A stretch of DNA of 64,000 nt from Alphaproteobacteria bacterium HGW-Alphaproteobacteria-4 (GCA_002842855.1 PHEE01000003.1:124001-188000), one strand, 5' to 3'; counted from the stretch's first letter, positions 26,135 to 35,533 are shown. Translations and numbers: made by a program. Notes: generated from the sequence alone by a model not told the origin.

Positions 26135-27274
26135 ATGGCATTTTTGGCTGAACTCGCTGCCTCGCGGGCAACCGGTGCCGGGCTTGCATCGGTCGGTGTA
26201 TTCTGGGGCGGATTTGCCGCCTACCTGCCCGATTACAAGGCGGCAGCGGGCGCAAGCGATGCTGAAATGGGGCTGGTCCTGATCTTGTCGGCGGCGGGTG
26301 GCATGGCGGCAATGGCGGCCTCGCCCCGCATCATGGTGGCGCTCGGCCGGGCCATGCTGCCCGCAGCTGGGGCGTTGGTGGCCGTAGCCGCCTTTCTGCC
26401 GCTTCTGGCGGGCGACATCATCTCGCTCGGCCTTGTGCTGCTGGCAATGGGCGCCACGATGTCCACGCTCGACATCGCTTCGAACGTGCGCATTTCCGAA
26501 CGCGAGGCGCGCGACGGGTTGCACCTTATGAACCTCAACCACGCCTTGTTTTCCTTTTCCTTCGGCGCCTCCGCCTTTGGCTGCGGGCTGGCGCGCAAAG
26601 CCGGGCTTGGCCCCGAGTTCGTGGCCCCGGTGTTGTTTCTGGTGTTGCTTCTGCTGGCGGCAGTGATGGCAGAACGGGCCGATGCCACACCGCCCGCCGC
26701 AGCCACAGGCGGCGAGGCTGCCGCCTCGCCTTGGGGCGCCATTCTGCCCGCAGCGGCGATTCTGTTCGCCGCATTCGTATCGGAAAACGCCACCGAAAGC
26801 TGGTCGGCGCTGTATATCGAGCGCACCTTGGGCGGCCCGGCAGGCGAAGGGTCTTTTGGCCCCGCAATGCTTGGGCTGACAATGGGCATTGGCCGCCTTT
26901 CGGGGCAGTTTCTTGCGGCGCGGCTGGGTGAGGCGCGGCTGGTGGCGGGCTCGGCGTTGCTGGGTGTGGCAGGCGCACTGGTGGTGGCGCTTGCTCCTGC
27001 CCCTGCCGTGGCGGTGGTTGGCGTGGCGCTGATCGGCCTCGGCGTCGCGGTGGTGGTGCCGTCGGCCAACTCGCTCTTGGGCCGCGCGGTGGCGCCCGAG
27101 CAACGCGCCTATGCCATTTCGCGCAGCTGGATGATTGGTTTCACCGGCTTCTTCCTCGGTCCGGTCGGCATGGGGCTGATCGCTGAAACCGTCGGTTTGC
27201 GCTGGTCTTTTGCTGCGGTCGCGGTGGCGATGGCGCTCATTCTGCCCGGCCTCGCCCGGCTCTCGCGCCGCTGA
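26135..27274 (+). CDS. MFS transporter
   Basis: A 379-residue permease of the major facilitator superfamily with about twelve hydrophobic segments and short loops. Features include V-F-W-G-G-F-A-A-Y-L-P-D near the first helix, the N-V-R-I-S-E-R-E-A-R segment, N-L-N-H-A-L-F-S in helix 5, and E-S-W-S-A-L-Y at the start of the second half. The last two resemble the FucP/YbjJ group, but substrate is unknown. It stands alone between rplY (divergent) and the LacI gene. Confidence 0.88.
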   Translation: MAFLAELAASRATGAGLASVGVFWGGFAAYLPDYKAAAGASDAEMGLVLILSAAGGMAAMAASPRIMVALGRAMLPAAGALVAVAAFLPLLAGDIISLGLVLLAMGATMSTLDIASNVRISEREARDGLHLMNLNHALFSFSFGASAFGCGLARKAGLGPEFVAPVLFLVLLLLAAVMAERADATPPAAATGGEAAASPWGAILPAAAILFAAFVSENATESWSALYIERTLGGPAGEGSFGPAMLGLTMGIGRLSGQFLAARLGEARLVAGSALLGVAGALVVALAPAPAVAVVGVALIGLGVAVVVPSANSLLGRAVAPEQRAYAISRSWMIGFTGFFLGPVGMGLIAETVGLRWSFAAVAVAMALILPGLARLSRR

Positions 27275-27313
27275 GACGACCGCACGCGCCCAGCGACCGC
27301 TTTGCGGCCCACT

Positions 27314-27331
27314 TGCGTAAACGTTTGCACA
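27314..27331. promoter_or_regulatory. LacI-type operator upstream of the sugar regulon
   Basis: TGCGTAAACGTTTGCACA has the palindromic AAACGTTT core with a central CG step, the hallmark of LacI-family operators, and lies 56 bases before the lacI-family gene. Autoregulation of the whole downstream operon is likely because no other promoter gap exists before the transport genes. Confidence 0.7.
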
Positions 27332-27387
27332 AATACCGAATCGGTGCATAATCGCCCCGAACACGATCACGGGCCTGGGGGGGACCG

Positions 27388-28443
27388 ATGCCGGGGGCGC
27401 GAAAAACCATCAAGGACGTGGCCCGATTGCTTGGGGTTTCGGCTGCGACGGTATCGCGTGCACTTGCCGGAAACTCCCGCATCTCTCCGGAAACCCGCGC
27501 GCGGGTTGAACAGGCCGCGCGCGACGTGGGGTACACACCCAACCGTGCCGCGCAGTCGCTGGTGGCGGGGCGTGGCAGCGGCTTTGTCGGGTTGATCCTG
27601 ACAGATCCTGGCTACGGTCGTGAAGACAGCTATCTGGGCGAATTCATCGCAGGGCTTGGCACGGGCTTCGCCGAACATGGCATCGACCTGTTTCTGGCCG
27701 CCATTTCCGAAACCCAATCCGAACTGTCAGTGATCCGCAACATCGTGGGCACGCACCGGGCTGATGGGCTTATCATCGGCCGCACATCCGAAGCCGATCC
27801 GCGGGTAGAATACCTTGTTACGGCGGGCTTTCCCTTTGTCAGCCACGGCCGCACCAGCCTCGAACACCCGACACATTCCTGGGTCGATACCGACGGCGCG
27901 GCGGCCTTTGCCGAAGCCTTCGACATGCTCTACGCGCTCGGCCACCGCCGCTTTGGCCTGGTGACCATCAAAGAGCCGATGACCTTTCGGCTGCACCGCA
28001 CCGAGGGGCTGCTCGCCGCCATCGCGCAGCGCGGCGACCCGGGGGTGAGCCTGCAAATCGCCACCTCGCCGCGCTATGACGGGGCGCGGCGGCACGATGC
28101 CATTGCCGCGCTGCTCAGCGGCCCCGATCGGCCAACCGCGGTGCTTGCGCTGTTCGACGGGCTGGCCCTTACAGTGCTGGAAGAGGCCGCGCACCTTGGC
28201 CTGTCAGTGCCCGAAGATCTGAGCGTGGTGGGCTTTGACAATATCTCGTCGTCGAGGCTGGCGCGCCCTGGCCTGACGACGTTTGATTCCGAAACCACCC
28301 GCAGCGCGCGCGCCTCGGCGCGCATGCTGGTGGCGCAACTGGCAGCCAAAACCCGACCAGCGGCGCCCGAAACCCTGTTGATCCGCCCAAAGCTCGTGCT
28401 GCGGGCAAGCCACGGACCCATGCGGCCCCCCCCGCGCGGGTGA
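27388..28443 (+). CDS. LacI-family transcriptional regulator
   Basis: A 351-residue sugar-responsive regulator. The DNA-binding domain is residues 5-60 (T-I-K-D-V-A-R-L-L-G-V-S-A-A-T-V-S-R-A-L), followed by the hinge G-Y-T-P-N-R-A-A-Q-S-L and a periplasmic-binding-protein-like sensor domain with the conserved G-H-R-R-F-G-L and P-E-D-L-S-V-V-G-F-D-N. It begins the transport operon, 38 bases before the binding-protein gene, and likely senses the imported sugar or its breakdown product. Confidence 0.94.
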   Translation: MPGARKTIKDVARLLGVSAATVSRALAGNSRISPETRARVEQAARDVGYTPNRAAQSLVAGRGSGFVGLILTDPGYGREDSYLGEFIAGLGTGFAEHGIDLFLAAISETQSELSVIRNIVGTHRADGLIIGRTSEADPRVEYLVTAGFPFVSHGRTSLEHPTHSWVDTDGAAAFAEAFDMLYALGHRRFGLVTIKEPMTFRLHRTEGLLAAIAQRGDPGVSLQIATSPRYDGARRHDAIAALLSGPDRPTAVLALFDGLALTVLEEAAHLGLSVPEDLSVVGFDNISSSRLARPGLTTFDSETTRSARASARMLVAQLAAKTRPAAPETLLIRPKLVLRASHGPMRPPPRG

Positions 28444-28481
28444 CTGACCAAATTCGAACATAACGGGAGAGGAGAACCAAA

Positions 28482-29744
28482 ATGACTTTCGAACATCTGC
28501 GCAGAACGGCGCTCGTGGCCGGGATCGCGTTACTGGCGGGCCCGGCACTGGCCGAACCGCTGTTCTGGTCGACCCAGGCCAAACCGGTCGAGGAAACCCA
28601 GCGCATGCGCGAGCAGGTGCTGGCAGGCTTCCCCGGCGGGGTCGACTATCAACCTTCCGACGAAGGCCCCTGGATTACCCGCTTCCAAGCCGAGGCTCAG
28701 GCCGGGTCGGGCACCATTGCGGTGTTGGGCGGGCTGCACGGTGACCTGTCGTCGCTGGGCGCAAACCTGGTCGATCTGAGCAGCGTCGACACTTCGGGCG
28801 TTGGCGCCGCGATGCTTGAACTTGGGCGGCTTGGCACCTCCGAGCAGAAATACATCCCCTGGATGCAGGCCACCTACCTGATGGTCGCCAACAAGAAGGC
28901 GCTGCCCTTCCTGCCTGCTGGCGCCGACATCAACGCGCTCAGCTATGACGAGCTGATCGCATGGACCAAGGCGCTGGCCGAAGGCACCGGCGGGCCGAAG
29001 TTCGGCTTCCCGGCGGGTCCGCGCGGCCTCAAGCATCGCTTCTTCCAAGGCTTCCTGCTGCCCGCATACACAGGCTCGACCGTGACCGAGTTCCGCTCGG
29101 CCGAGGCCGAAACCGCGTGGAACGTGTTCAAGGAGCTGTGGAAATATACCAACCCCGCTTCGACCAGCTACGGTTTCATGCAGGAACAACTGGTGACCGA
29201 CGAGGTCTGGGTGGCGTTTGACCACGTTGCCCGCATCGCCGACGCGTTCAACCAGCGCCCGGATGATTTCGTGGCCTTCCCGGCCCCGGCCGGCCCCAAA
29301 GGCCGCGCCTTCATGCCGGTGCTGGCAGGCATCGCCGTGCCCGCGACCGCGCCCGACAAGGCGCAAGCGCTGGCGCTGATCGCTTACATGCTGAAACCCG
29401 AAACCCAGATCGCCACGTTGCGCGCCACCAACTTCTTCCCGGTGATCGCCACCGAAATGCCCGCCGACATGCCGCCCTCGGTGCGTGCCTCGGCGGCGGC
29501 GATTGCCGCTATGACCGGCGCCCCCGACGCGCTGCCTGCGCTCTTGCCGATGGGTTTGGGCGACAAGGGTGGCCAGTTCAGCCAGATCTACACCGACACG
29601 TTTGAGCGGATCGTGCTGAATGGCCAGCCGGTACGCGCGGTGCTTGACGATGAGGCCGCCATTCTGCGCGCCCTGATGGTCGAGGCAAACGCCCCCTGCT
29701 GGGCGCCCGACGCCGCCTCGGACGGGCCCTGCCCGGTGAAATGA
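28482..29744 (+). CDS. Sugar ABC transporter substrate-binding protein
   Basis: Periplasmic binding protein of the extracellular solute-binding family 1 (MalE-like), 420 residues. A signal peptide ends near A-L-A-E-P (residue 24). Family features are W-S-T-Q-A-K-P-V at the mature N-terminus and a C-terminal lobe with P-V-L-A-G-I-A-V-P. GGAGAGGAG precedes ATG 28482. Two strong hairpins follow the stop codon, probably keeping this message in excess over the permeases. The ligand is probably an oligosaccharide or glycoside, judging from the downstream hydrolase. Confidence 0.92.
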   Translation: MTFEHLRRTALVAGIALLAGPALAEPLFWSTQAKPVEETQRMREQVLAGFPGGVDYQPSDEGPWITRFQAEAQAGSGTIAVLGGLHGDLSSLGANLVDLSSVDTSGVGAAMLELGRLGTSEQKYIPWMQATYLMVANKKALPFLPAGADINALSYDELIAWTKALAEGTGGPKFGFPAGPRGLKHRFFQGFLLPAYTGSTVTEFRSAEAETAWNVFKELWKYTNPASTSYGFMQEQLVTDEVWVAFDHVARIADAFNQRPDDFVAFPAPAGPKGRAFMPVLAGIAVPATAPDKAQALALIAYMLKPETQIATLRATNFFPVIATEMPADMPPSVRASAAAIAAMTGAPDALPALLPMGLGDKGGQFSQIYTDTFERIVLNGQPVRAVLDDEAAILRALMVEANAPCWAPDAASDGPCPVK

Positions 29745-29751
29745 GCGCTTC

Positions 29752-29823
29752 GGTGGGCGGCGCCCCGCGCCGCCCACCGCCACCGCCCTTGCGGGCGCGC
29801 GCGGCTGCGGCGTAGCCGCGCGC
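29752..29823 (+). other. Two intercistronic hairpins after the binding-protein gene
   Basis: Hairpin 1 is GGTGGGCGGCG - CCCCG - CGCCGCCCACC (29752-29778, perfect 11 bp). Hairpin 2 is GCGCGCGGCT - 7 - AGCCGCGCGC (29797-29823, perfect 10 bp). Neither has a U run, so they resemble mRNA-stabilising structures known between binding-protein and permease genes, not full terminators. Confidence 0.7.
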
Positions 29824-29863
29824 CTATCCCGCCCGAGTCTGCCCCGCGAAGGGAGTGCCGCCG

Positions 29864-30706
29864 ATGCCGCGCCTGTTGCCCTATCTGCTGCTCTTGCCTG
29901 CCACGGCCTTTTTGTGCCTGTTCTTTCTGTATCCGTTCACACTGGTCGCCATCGACAGTCTCAACCACGACGGGGTCTGGGGCTTTGAAAACTTTGACCG
30001 CATGGCAAGTCACTGGAAGTTCGGACCAACCTTTCGAAACACCATTCTGCTGGCCGCAGTTGTGGTGCCGCTGCAACTGACGCTGGCACTGATGATGGCC
30101 AGCATGGTCACCCGGCTGAAACACGCGCGCGGCGCCGTTCTTTACATTTTCGCTATTCCCCTTGGCATTTCCGACCTTGCCGCTGGCCTCGTCTGGCTCG
30201 CCATTTTCGAGCAGTCGGGCTTTCTCAATTCGGCGCTGACCGGGCTTGGCGTGATCGACAAGCCGATGCTCTTCCTTGGCTACCAGAGCAAGGGCGTGAT
30301 CTTCACCGCGATCGTGCTGACCGAGCTTTGGCGCGCCACGGCGATCATGATGGTCATTCTGGTGGCGGGTATGGGCCTTATTCCCAAGGAATATGGCGAG
30401 GCGGCCGAGGTTTTCGGTGCCAGCCGCTGGCAGCGGTTCCGCCGCGTCACCCTGCCCTTGCTGAAACCCAGCCTGCAAACCGCGCTGATCCTGCGGGTGA
30501 TCATGGCGTTTGAGGTGTTCGCGGTGGTGCTGGCCCTTGGCGGCACCAACTTGCCGGTCTTGATGAGCGAAACCTACCACTGGCAGTTCACCATGCAGGA
30601 ACGCGGCGTGGCGGCGGCCTATGCCATGGTGATCCTCGGCATCTCGGTCGGCTTTACGGTGCTGATCCTGCGGCTGCTGCACGTTCCCAAGGAGGCGCGG
30701 CCATGA
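29864..30706 (+). CDS. Sugar ABC transporter permease, MalF type
   Basis: First membrane subunit, 280 residues with six hydrophobic helices and the cytoplasmic E-A-A-E-V-F-G-A-S-R-W-Q-R-F-R-R-V-T-L-P-type coupling motif near residue 180. ATG 29864 is 9 bases after GGGAG; GTG 29855 is too close. Its stop overlaps the next permease start by ATGA. It pairs with the following subunit and the ATPase. Confidence 0.94.
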   Translation: MPRLLPYLLLLPATAFLCLFFLYPFTLVAIDSLNHDGVWGFENFDRMASHWKFGPTFRNTILLAAVVVPLQLTLALMMASMVTRLKHARGAVLYIFAIPLGISDLAAGLVWLAIFEQSGFLNSALTGLGVIDKPMLFLGYQSKGVIFTAIVLTELWRATAIMMVILVAGMGLIPKEYGEAAEVFGASRWQRFRRVTLPLLKPSLQTALILRVIMAFEVFAVVLALGGTNLPVLMSETYHWQFTMQERGVAAAYAMVILGISVGFTVLILRLLHVPKEARP

Positions 30707-31521
30707 GCGAAACCACCGTTCGCCGCGCGGGCAACCGGGTATTCATCGCCGCCGTCGTGCTGGCCTGCGTCTGGGTGCTGCTGCCGATCTACCTGCTCTT
30801 GATCAACGCGCTCTCGGCCCCAGCCGAAGTGACCGGGTTCCCGAAACGCTTCTGGCCCTCGTTCGACCTCGCATCGATCCGCTTCTTCCTCGGCTTCAAG
30901 GGCGTCACCTCGGCGCTCTGGAACTCGGTGCAGGTAGCGGTGCTGACGATGGTTATGGCGATCGGGGCCGGGGCGCCTGCGGGCTATGCGCTGGCGCGGT
31001 TCGATTTTCCGGGCAAGCAGGCGTTCCGCTTCATGGTGGTGATGACGCGGGCGTTTCCGCTGCCCTTGTTGGCGCTGCCGCTGGCGGTGCTGTTCATCCG
31101 GGTCGGCCTTGACGATACGGTGATCGGGCTGGCCTTCGTGCATACCACGCTGGCGCTGCCTTTTGCGGTGCTCATCACCTATTCGCTGTTTTCCGGCATC
31201 CCCTACGAGCTTGAGGAAGCCGCGCTGACCCTTGGCTGCAACCGCGTGCAGGCGTTCCTCAAGGTGGTGCTGCCTTTGGCGGCCCCCGGCATTGCCGCTT
31301 CGGCAGTGTTCGCCTTCGTAGTCTCGTGGAACGAGGTTTTTGCCAGCGCCGTGCTGACCATCGAGCACCGCACACTGACCGCGTTCCTGTTGCAAAGTCT
31401 CGATGTTTCTCCCTTGCCGCTGAAGTTTGCCGGGGGCGCCGCGCTTGTGCTGCCCGCGCTTGGTTTCATCTTCGCGGTGCGCAAATACCTCTTCGCGATG
31501 TGGGGCATCGCCAACCGATAG
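30703..31521 (+). CDS. Sugar ABC transporter permease, MalG type
   Basis: Second membrane subunit, 272 residues, six helices, with the EAA loop E-L-E-E-A-A-L-T-L-G-C-N-R near residue 170 and the L-P-L-A-A-P-G-I that follows it. The N-terminal helix and the P-x-F-W-P segment are usual for this type. Translationally coupled to the first permease, 10 bases before the ATPase gene. Confidence 0.94.
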   Translation: MSETTVRRAGNRVFIAAVVLACVWVLLPIYLLLINALSAPAEVTGFPKRFWPSFDLASIRFFLGFKGVTSALWNSVQVAVLTMVMAIGAGAPAGYALARFDFPGKQAFRFMVVMTRAFPLPLLALPLAVLFIRVGLDDTVIGLAFVHTTLALPFAVLITYSLFSGIPYELEEAALTLGCNRVQAFLKVVLPLAAPGIAASAVFAFVVSWNEVFASAVLTIEHRTLTAFLLQSLDVSPLPLKFAGGAALVLPALGFIFAVRKYLFAMWGIANR

Positions 31522-31531
31522 GAGCGGGGCC

Positions 31532-32575
31532 ATGGCCGAAATTGAAATCAAGGGTGTCGGCAAGACCTTCGGGGCCTTCACCGCGCTGCATTCGATCGAT
31601 CTCACGATCAAGGATCAGGAATTCGTGGTGCTGCTGGGGGCCTCGGGCTGTGGCAAAACCACGCTCTTGCGCATCATCGCCGGGCTCGACAGCCCGAGCA
31701 AGGGCGAGGTCTGGATCGGCGGGCGGCGGGTCGATACCCTGCCCCCGCGCGAGCGCGGCATTTCGATGGTGTTCCAGAACTACGCGGTGTTTCCGCACCT
31801 GACGGTGTTTGAAAACATCGCTTTTGGGTTGCGCATGCAGAAGCTGCCGCAGGCCGAGGTAACCCGCCGCGTCACCCGCACCGCCGAGCTGATGCATATC
31901 GAAGCGCTCTTGAAACGCTATTCGGGCCAGCTTTCGGGCGGGCAGCGGCAGCGGGTGGCGGTGGCGCGGGCGCTGGCGATGGAGCCAGACGTGATCTTGA
32001 TGGACGAGCCGCTTTCAAACCTCGACGCGCTCTTGCGGCTTGAAATGCGGGCCGAATTGAAGGGCGTGCTCGCCGCCTCAAAAACCACCACCATCTATGT
32101 GACCCACGATCAGGTCGAGGCGATGAGCCTGGCCGACCGCATTGCGGTCATGCACGGCGGCGACATCATTCAGGCCGAACGCCCGGTCGAGGTCTATCGC
32201 AACCCCGCCGCGCGCTTCGTGGGCAGCTTTATCGGCAACCCGCCGATGAACTTTCTGCCCGCCACTGCGGCGGGCGAAGGTCGCTGGCAGGTGGCCGGGC
32301 TGACCTTCGAGGGCCCGCGCGTTGCCGCGCCGCAAATCGAGTTCGCAATCCGCCCGGAAGACCTGCACCCCGCCGACCACGGCTTTGAGGCCGAGGTGCG
32401 GGTGGTGGAACCGCTCGGGCCGCACACGCTCATCACCGCGTCGGTGGCAGGGGTGGTAATGCGCGCGGTGCTCGACAGCACGCTGGCGCTGGCGACCGGT
32501 GACCACATCACGCTATCACCTGTCGCGGACCGTATCCGCTGGTTCGACCTCGCAACGCAAAAGGCTATCGCATGA
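31532..32575 (+). CDS. Sugar ABC transporter ATP-binding protein, MsmK/UgpC type
   Basis: ATPase subunit of 347 residues: Walker [10 protein letters not shown] at about 37, Q-loop near 80, signature L-S-G-G-Q-R-Q-R-V near 134, Walker B V-I-L-M-D-E-P near 153 and H-loop T-H-D near 188. A C-terminal TOBE-like domain (F-A-I-R-P-E-D-L-H) marks it as a CUT1 carbohydrate importer ATPase. GGAG lies ahead of ATG 31532. The stop overlaps the GH63-like gene (ATGA). Confidence 0.96.
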   Translation: MAEIEIKGVGKTFGAFTALHSIDLTIKDQEFVVLLGASGCGKTTLLRIIAGLDSPSKGEVWIGGRRVDTLPPRERGISMVFQNYAVFPHLTVFENIAFGLRMQKLPQAEVTRRVTRTAELMHIEALLKRYSGQLSGGQRQRVAVARALAMEPDVILMDEPLSNLDALLRLEMRAELKGVLAASKTTTIYVTHDQVEAMSLADRIAVMHGGDIIQAERPVEVYRNPAARFVGSFIGNPPMNFLPATAAGEGRWQVAGLTFEGPRVAAPQIEFAIRPEDLHPADHGFEAEVRVVEPLGPHTLITASVAGVVMRAVLDSTLALATGDHITLSPVADRIRWFDLATQKAIA

Positions 32576-33843
32576 CCGCGCAAGACCCGCTCGCCCAGAT
32601 CGCGCAAGATATTCTGCGCGAGAATGACCGTGGCAGCTACACCGTGCCCACCAAGGGCCTCTATCCGTTTCAGTGGAACTGGGATTCGTGCCTGACCGCC
32701 CTTGGCCAGCGCCATTTCAACGAATCGCGCGCCTGGACCGAGGTTGAAACCTTGTTCGCGCATCAATGGCCCTGCGGAATGGTGCCGCACATCATCTTTC
32801 ACGTTTACGACGACGGCTATTTTCCGGGGCCGGATATATGGTCCACCGGGCGGCCGGTGCCGACCTCGGGCATCACCCAGCCGCCGGTTGCGGGCTTTGC
32901 GCTGCGTCGCCTTTACGACCGCGCCGCCAATCGGGCAGAGGCCGAAGAAAGGGTGCGCGCGCTCTTGCCCAAGGTTGCCGCATGGCACCGCTGGTTTTTT
33001 GATACCCGCGACCCGAAGGGCGAAGGGCTGGTCGCAATCATCCACCCATGGGAATCGGGGCGCGACAACTCGATCGACTGGGATACGGCCTTCGAGCGGG
33101 TGCCGACCGATGGCATCGCCCCCTATACCCGCCGCGATACCCAGCACGCCAACCCCGAACACCGCCCCACCAAGGCGCAATACGACCGCTACCTGTGGCT
33201 GGTCGAGCATTTCCGCGGCCTTGGCTGGGATACCGCAAAGCTGCACGATGCCTCGCCGTTTCAGGTGGTGGACCCCGGCTTCAACGCCATTCTGCTGCGG
33301 TCCTGCGCCGATCTGGCCGATCTGGCCGAGGCACTGGGCGAGGCGGCGATTGCCGCCGAAAACCGGGCCTTTTCGGCGCGTGGTCTGGCGGCAATGGAAA
33401 CCCTGTGGAGCGCGCCGCATGGCCAATACCTCTGCCGCGACCGCATCACCGGCGCGTTGATCGACAGCCCTTCGGTGGGCGGATTGCTGGCGGCTTTCGC
33501 CGCCATTCCACCCGCCCGTGCCGCCAGCATCGCCGCAACTATTGCTGGCCACGGCACCCGCTTCAGGGTGCCAAGCCACGCCCCTGCCGACCCCCGATTT
33601 GATGCCAAGCGCTATTGGCGCGGGCCGGTGTGGCTGGTGGTCAACTATATGATCGCCGACGGGCTGGCGCGCGCCGGACAGGGCGCAGCATCGGCGGCCA
33701 TCACCCGATCGAGCCTTGATCTGATCCACGAAAGCGGCTTTGCCGAGTATTACGACCCGATCACCGGCGAGCCGCTCGGTGGTGACCGCTTCACCTGGAC
33801 CGCCGCGATGGTGCTCGAATTTCTGGCAATGGAGCGGGCATGA
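32572..33843 (+). CDS. GH63-like glycoside hydrolase (mannosyl/glucosylglycerate-hydrolase-like)
   Basis: A 423-residue (alpha/alpha)6-barrel enzyme without a signal peptide, so cytoplasmic. Family-type motifs are Q-W-N-W-D-S-C near residue 34, H-P-W-E-S-G-R-D-N-S-I-D-W-D near 160 (probable acid Asp), Y-W-R-G-P-V-W-L-V-V-N-Y near 343, and F-A-E-Y-Y-D-P-I-T-G-E-P near 385. This arrangement matches GH63 and the mannosylglycerate/glucosylglycerate hydrolases. Translational coupling to an importer ATPase implies that it splits the imported glycoside. Exact substrate unknown. Confidence 0.82.
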   Translation: MTAQDPLAQIAQDILRENDRGSYTVPTKGLYPFQWNWDSCLTALGQRHFNESRAWTEVETLFAHQWPCGMVPHIIFHVYDDGYFPGPDIWSTGRPVPTSGITQPPVAGFALRRLYDRAANRAEAEERVRALLPKVAAWHRWFFDTRDPKGEGLVAIIHPWESGRDNSIDWDTAFERVPTDGIAPYTRRDTQHANPEHRPTKAQYDRYLWLVEHFRGLGWDTAKLHDASPFQVVDPGFNAILLRSCADLADLAEALGEAAIAAENRAFSARGLAAMETLWSAPHGQYLCRDRITGALIDSPSVGGLLAAFAAIPPARAASIAATIAGHGTRFRVPSHAPADPRFDAKRYWRGPVWLVVNYMIADGLARAGQGAASAAITRSSLDLIHESGFAEYYDPITGEPLGGDRFTWTAAMVLEFLAMERA

Positions 33844-34547
33844 AGGTTCTGGCGGTCGGGGCACACCCAGACGACATCGAGATATTCCTGTTCGCCAGCC
33901 TCGCCGCGTGGCGCGCTATGGGGGCGGACCTCGCGCTGGCGGTGGCCACCGATGGCGCGGCGGGCGGCCAGCAAGACCCCGCCACCTTGCGCCTGACGCG
34001 GCGCGGCGAGGCCGAGCGGGCGGCGGCCTTGCTGGGCGCGGCGCCGACCTTTCTCGATTTTCCCGATGGCAAGCTGATGCATGATGCGGCGCTGGTCGCA
34101 GCGCTGCGCGCGCTGATCCAAGCCGAAAAACCCGACCTCGTGGTAACGCACGCGCCCAATTGCTACCACGCCGACCACCGCGCGCTGTCGGCGGCGTTGA
34201 CACAGGCGACGGGCTTTGGCGTGCCGCTGCTCTACGCCGACACCCTGAACGGCACCGGCTTTGCCCCCACCCACTGGGTCGATGTGACCGCGCATTTCGC
34301 ATTGAAATGTCAGGCTATCCTTTGCCACGAAAGCCAGGACCCGGCGCGCTTCATTCCCTCAGTCACGCGCCTTGCCGCATTCCGCGCCGGCGAGTGCAAT
34401 GGCGGCCCCGAGGCCCGCGCCGAGGGCTTCCGGTTCGAGCCGCGCTTTCCCTTTGCCGATATCCGCGGGCTGCTGCCCCCAGCCCCGCCGCTGCGCGCGG
34501 TCTTGTTTCGGGGCGAAGCGCAAGGCGCCCCTACTTCGCCCGCCTGA
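33840..34547 (+). CDS. PIG-L family deacetylase
   Basis: Zinc-dependent N-deacetylase of the LmbE/PIG-L family, 235 residues. The metal motif A-H-P-D-D-I-E is at residues 8-14 and the third metal histidine is in H-A-D-H-R-A near 115. Relatives remove acetyl groups from N-acetylglucosaminyl compounds, including GlcNAc-inositol and GlcNAc-malate. Coupled by ATGA to the GH63-like gene, so it probably deacetylates the imported glycoside or its product. Its 3' end overlaps the convergent rpiR-type gene by 17 bases. Confidence 0.87.
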   Translation: MKVLAVGAHPDDIEIFLFASLAAWRAMGADLALAVATDGAAGGQQDPATLRLTRRGEAERAAALLGAAPTFLDFPDGKLMHDAALVAALRALIQAEKPDLVVTHAPNCYHADHRALSAALTQATGFGVPLLYADTLNGTGFAPTHWVDVTAHFALKCQAILCHESQDPARFIPSVTRLAAFRAGECNGGPEARAEGFRFEPRFPFADIRGLLPPAPPLRAVLFRGEAQGAPTSPA

Positions 34548-35412
34548 AAAACCGTGCCCGGGCGTAAAGCTCTTCCAGCCGCTTCATGCGGGTTTCGGTC
34601 TGCTGCCAGGTCAGGCTTTGCACCGCTGCCATCAGCGTTTCCACCAGCACTTGAATCGCCACCGTCGAATCCCAGGCCGAAGGCACCTCGATCTGCGCAG
34701 AAAAGCGATAGCGCGCGTGGGCGGCGGCGGGCGAAACCCAGGGGTCGGTGATCAGCACCACCTCGGCGCCCTGCTCGGCCGCCATTTCGACCAGTTGCAG
34801 CACGTTGTTTTCATAGCGGCGAATGTCGAACGCCAGCAGCACATCGCCCGGCACCATCTCGATCAGCGCCGGGGGCCAAGCGTTCGACATATCGGAAATC
34901 AGGCTCACGCCGGGGCGGATCACCTTCATATGCGTCACGAAATATTCAGCCATCGCATGCGTGATACGCCCACCGGTGGCATAGACCTTGCGCGCCGAGT
35001 CGGCCATCAGCGCCGCCGCCGCATCGAATTCGGCATGGTCGATCTGCGCCAGTGTGGCGTGCAGATTGCGCAGAACCGCATCGGCGAAACGGTTGAGAAT
35101 ATGGGTGTCAGGCACCCCGCCCGCCCAGCGGTCATGTTTGGCGAGTGGCGAGATCAGGCGCTCCTCGACCTCTGAACGGATTCCCCCCTGAAAATCGGTG
35201 TAGCCCGAAAAGCCCAGCTTCTGCACCAACCGCACCACGGTGGGGCTGGAAACCTCGGCGCCTTTCGCCAGCGCGGTGATCGAGCCGAGTGCCGCCACCG
35301 GGTAATGGTGCAGAAGGTGGCTTGCCAGTTGCCGCTCGGCGCGGGTCATCGCGTCGATGCCTGCGCGCAGGCGTTCTTCGATGGTTTTGTGCACTGCCGC
35401 CAAATCGGGCAC
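34531..35412 (-). CDS. RpiR-family transcriptional regulator
   Basis: A 293-residue regulator with an N-terminal HTH_6 domain (M-T-R-A-E-R-Q-L-A-S-H-L-L and S-S-P-T-V-V-R-L-V-Q-K-L-G-F) and a C-terminal SIS domain that binds phosphosugars or related ligands. GTG at 35412 gives the normal family length; a longer ATG form from 35535 would run across the presumed promoter and operator. Divergent from the N-formylglutamate-amidohydrolase-like gene, so it is a better candidate for control of that TRAP operon than of the sugar operon. Confidence 0.85.
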   Translation of the reverse strand: MPDLAAVHKTIEERLRAGIDAMTRAERQLASHLLHHYPVAALGSITALAKGAEVSSPTVVRLVQKLGFSGYTDFQGGIRSEVEERLISPLAKHDRWAGGVPDTHILNRFADAVLRNLHATLAQIDHAEFDAAAALMADSARKVYATGGRITHAMAEYFVTHMKVIRPGVSLISDMSNAWPPALIEMVPGDVLLAFDIRRYENNVLQLVEMAAEQGAEVVLITDPWVSPAAAHARYRFSAQIEVPSAWDSTVAIQVLVETLMAAVQSLTWQQTETRMKRLEELYARARFFRRAK

Positions 35413-35437
35413 TCCGACCGTGAGTCGCTTTGGAGAG

Positions 35438-35465
35438 ATTGTAACAGGAATTTCAGAAATGAAAT
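35438..35465. promoter_or_regulatory. Operator and -10 element between rpiR-type gene and TRAP operon
   Basis: ATTTCA-GAAA-TGAAAT (35450-35465) is a perfect 6-bp inverted repeat. A minus-strand TACAAT (35443-35438) could be the -10 of the regulator gene, placing the repeat over its -35 region. A plus-strand TTGACA (35470-35475) lies beside it but has no clear -10. Confidence 0.5.
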
Positions 35466-35533
35466 GATCTTGACAGAATCCCCCCGCGCGGTGGAGCCTT
35501 GTTCCCAACAACACCAAGAACCGACAGGGAAGC

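Noticed and set aside
35470..35500. Consensus TTGACA as -35 of the amidohydrolase operon
   Set aside because: No acceptable -10 at 16-18 bases; kept only as a remark with the operator.
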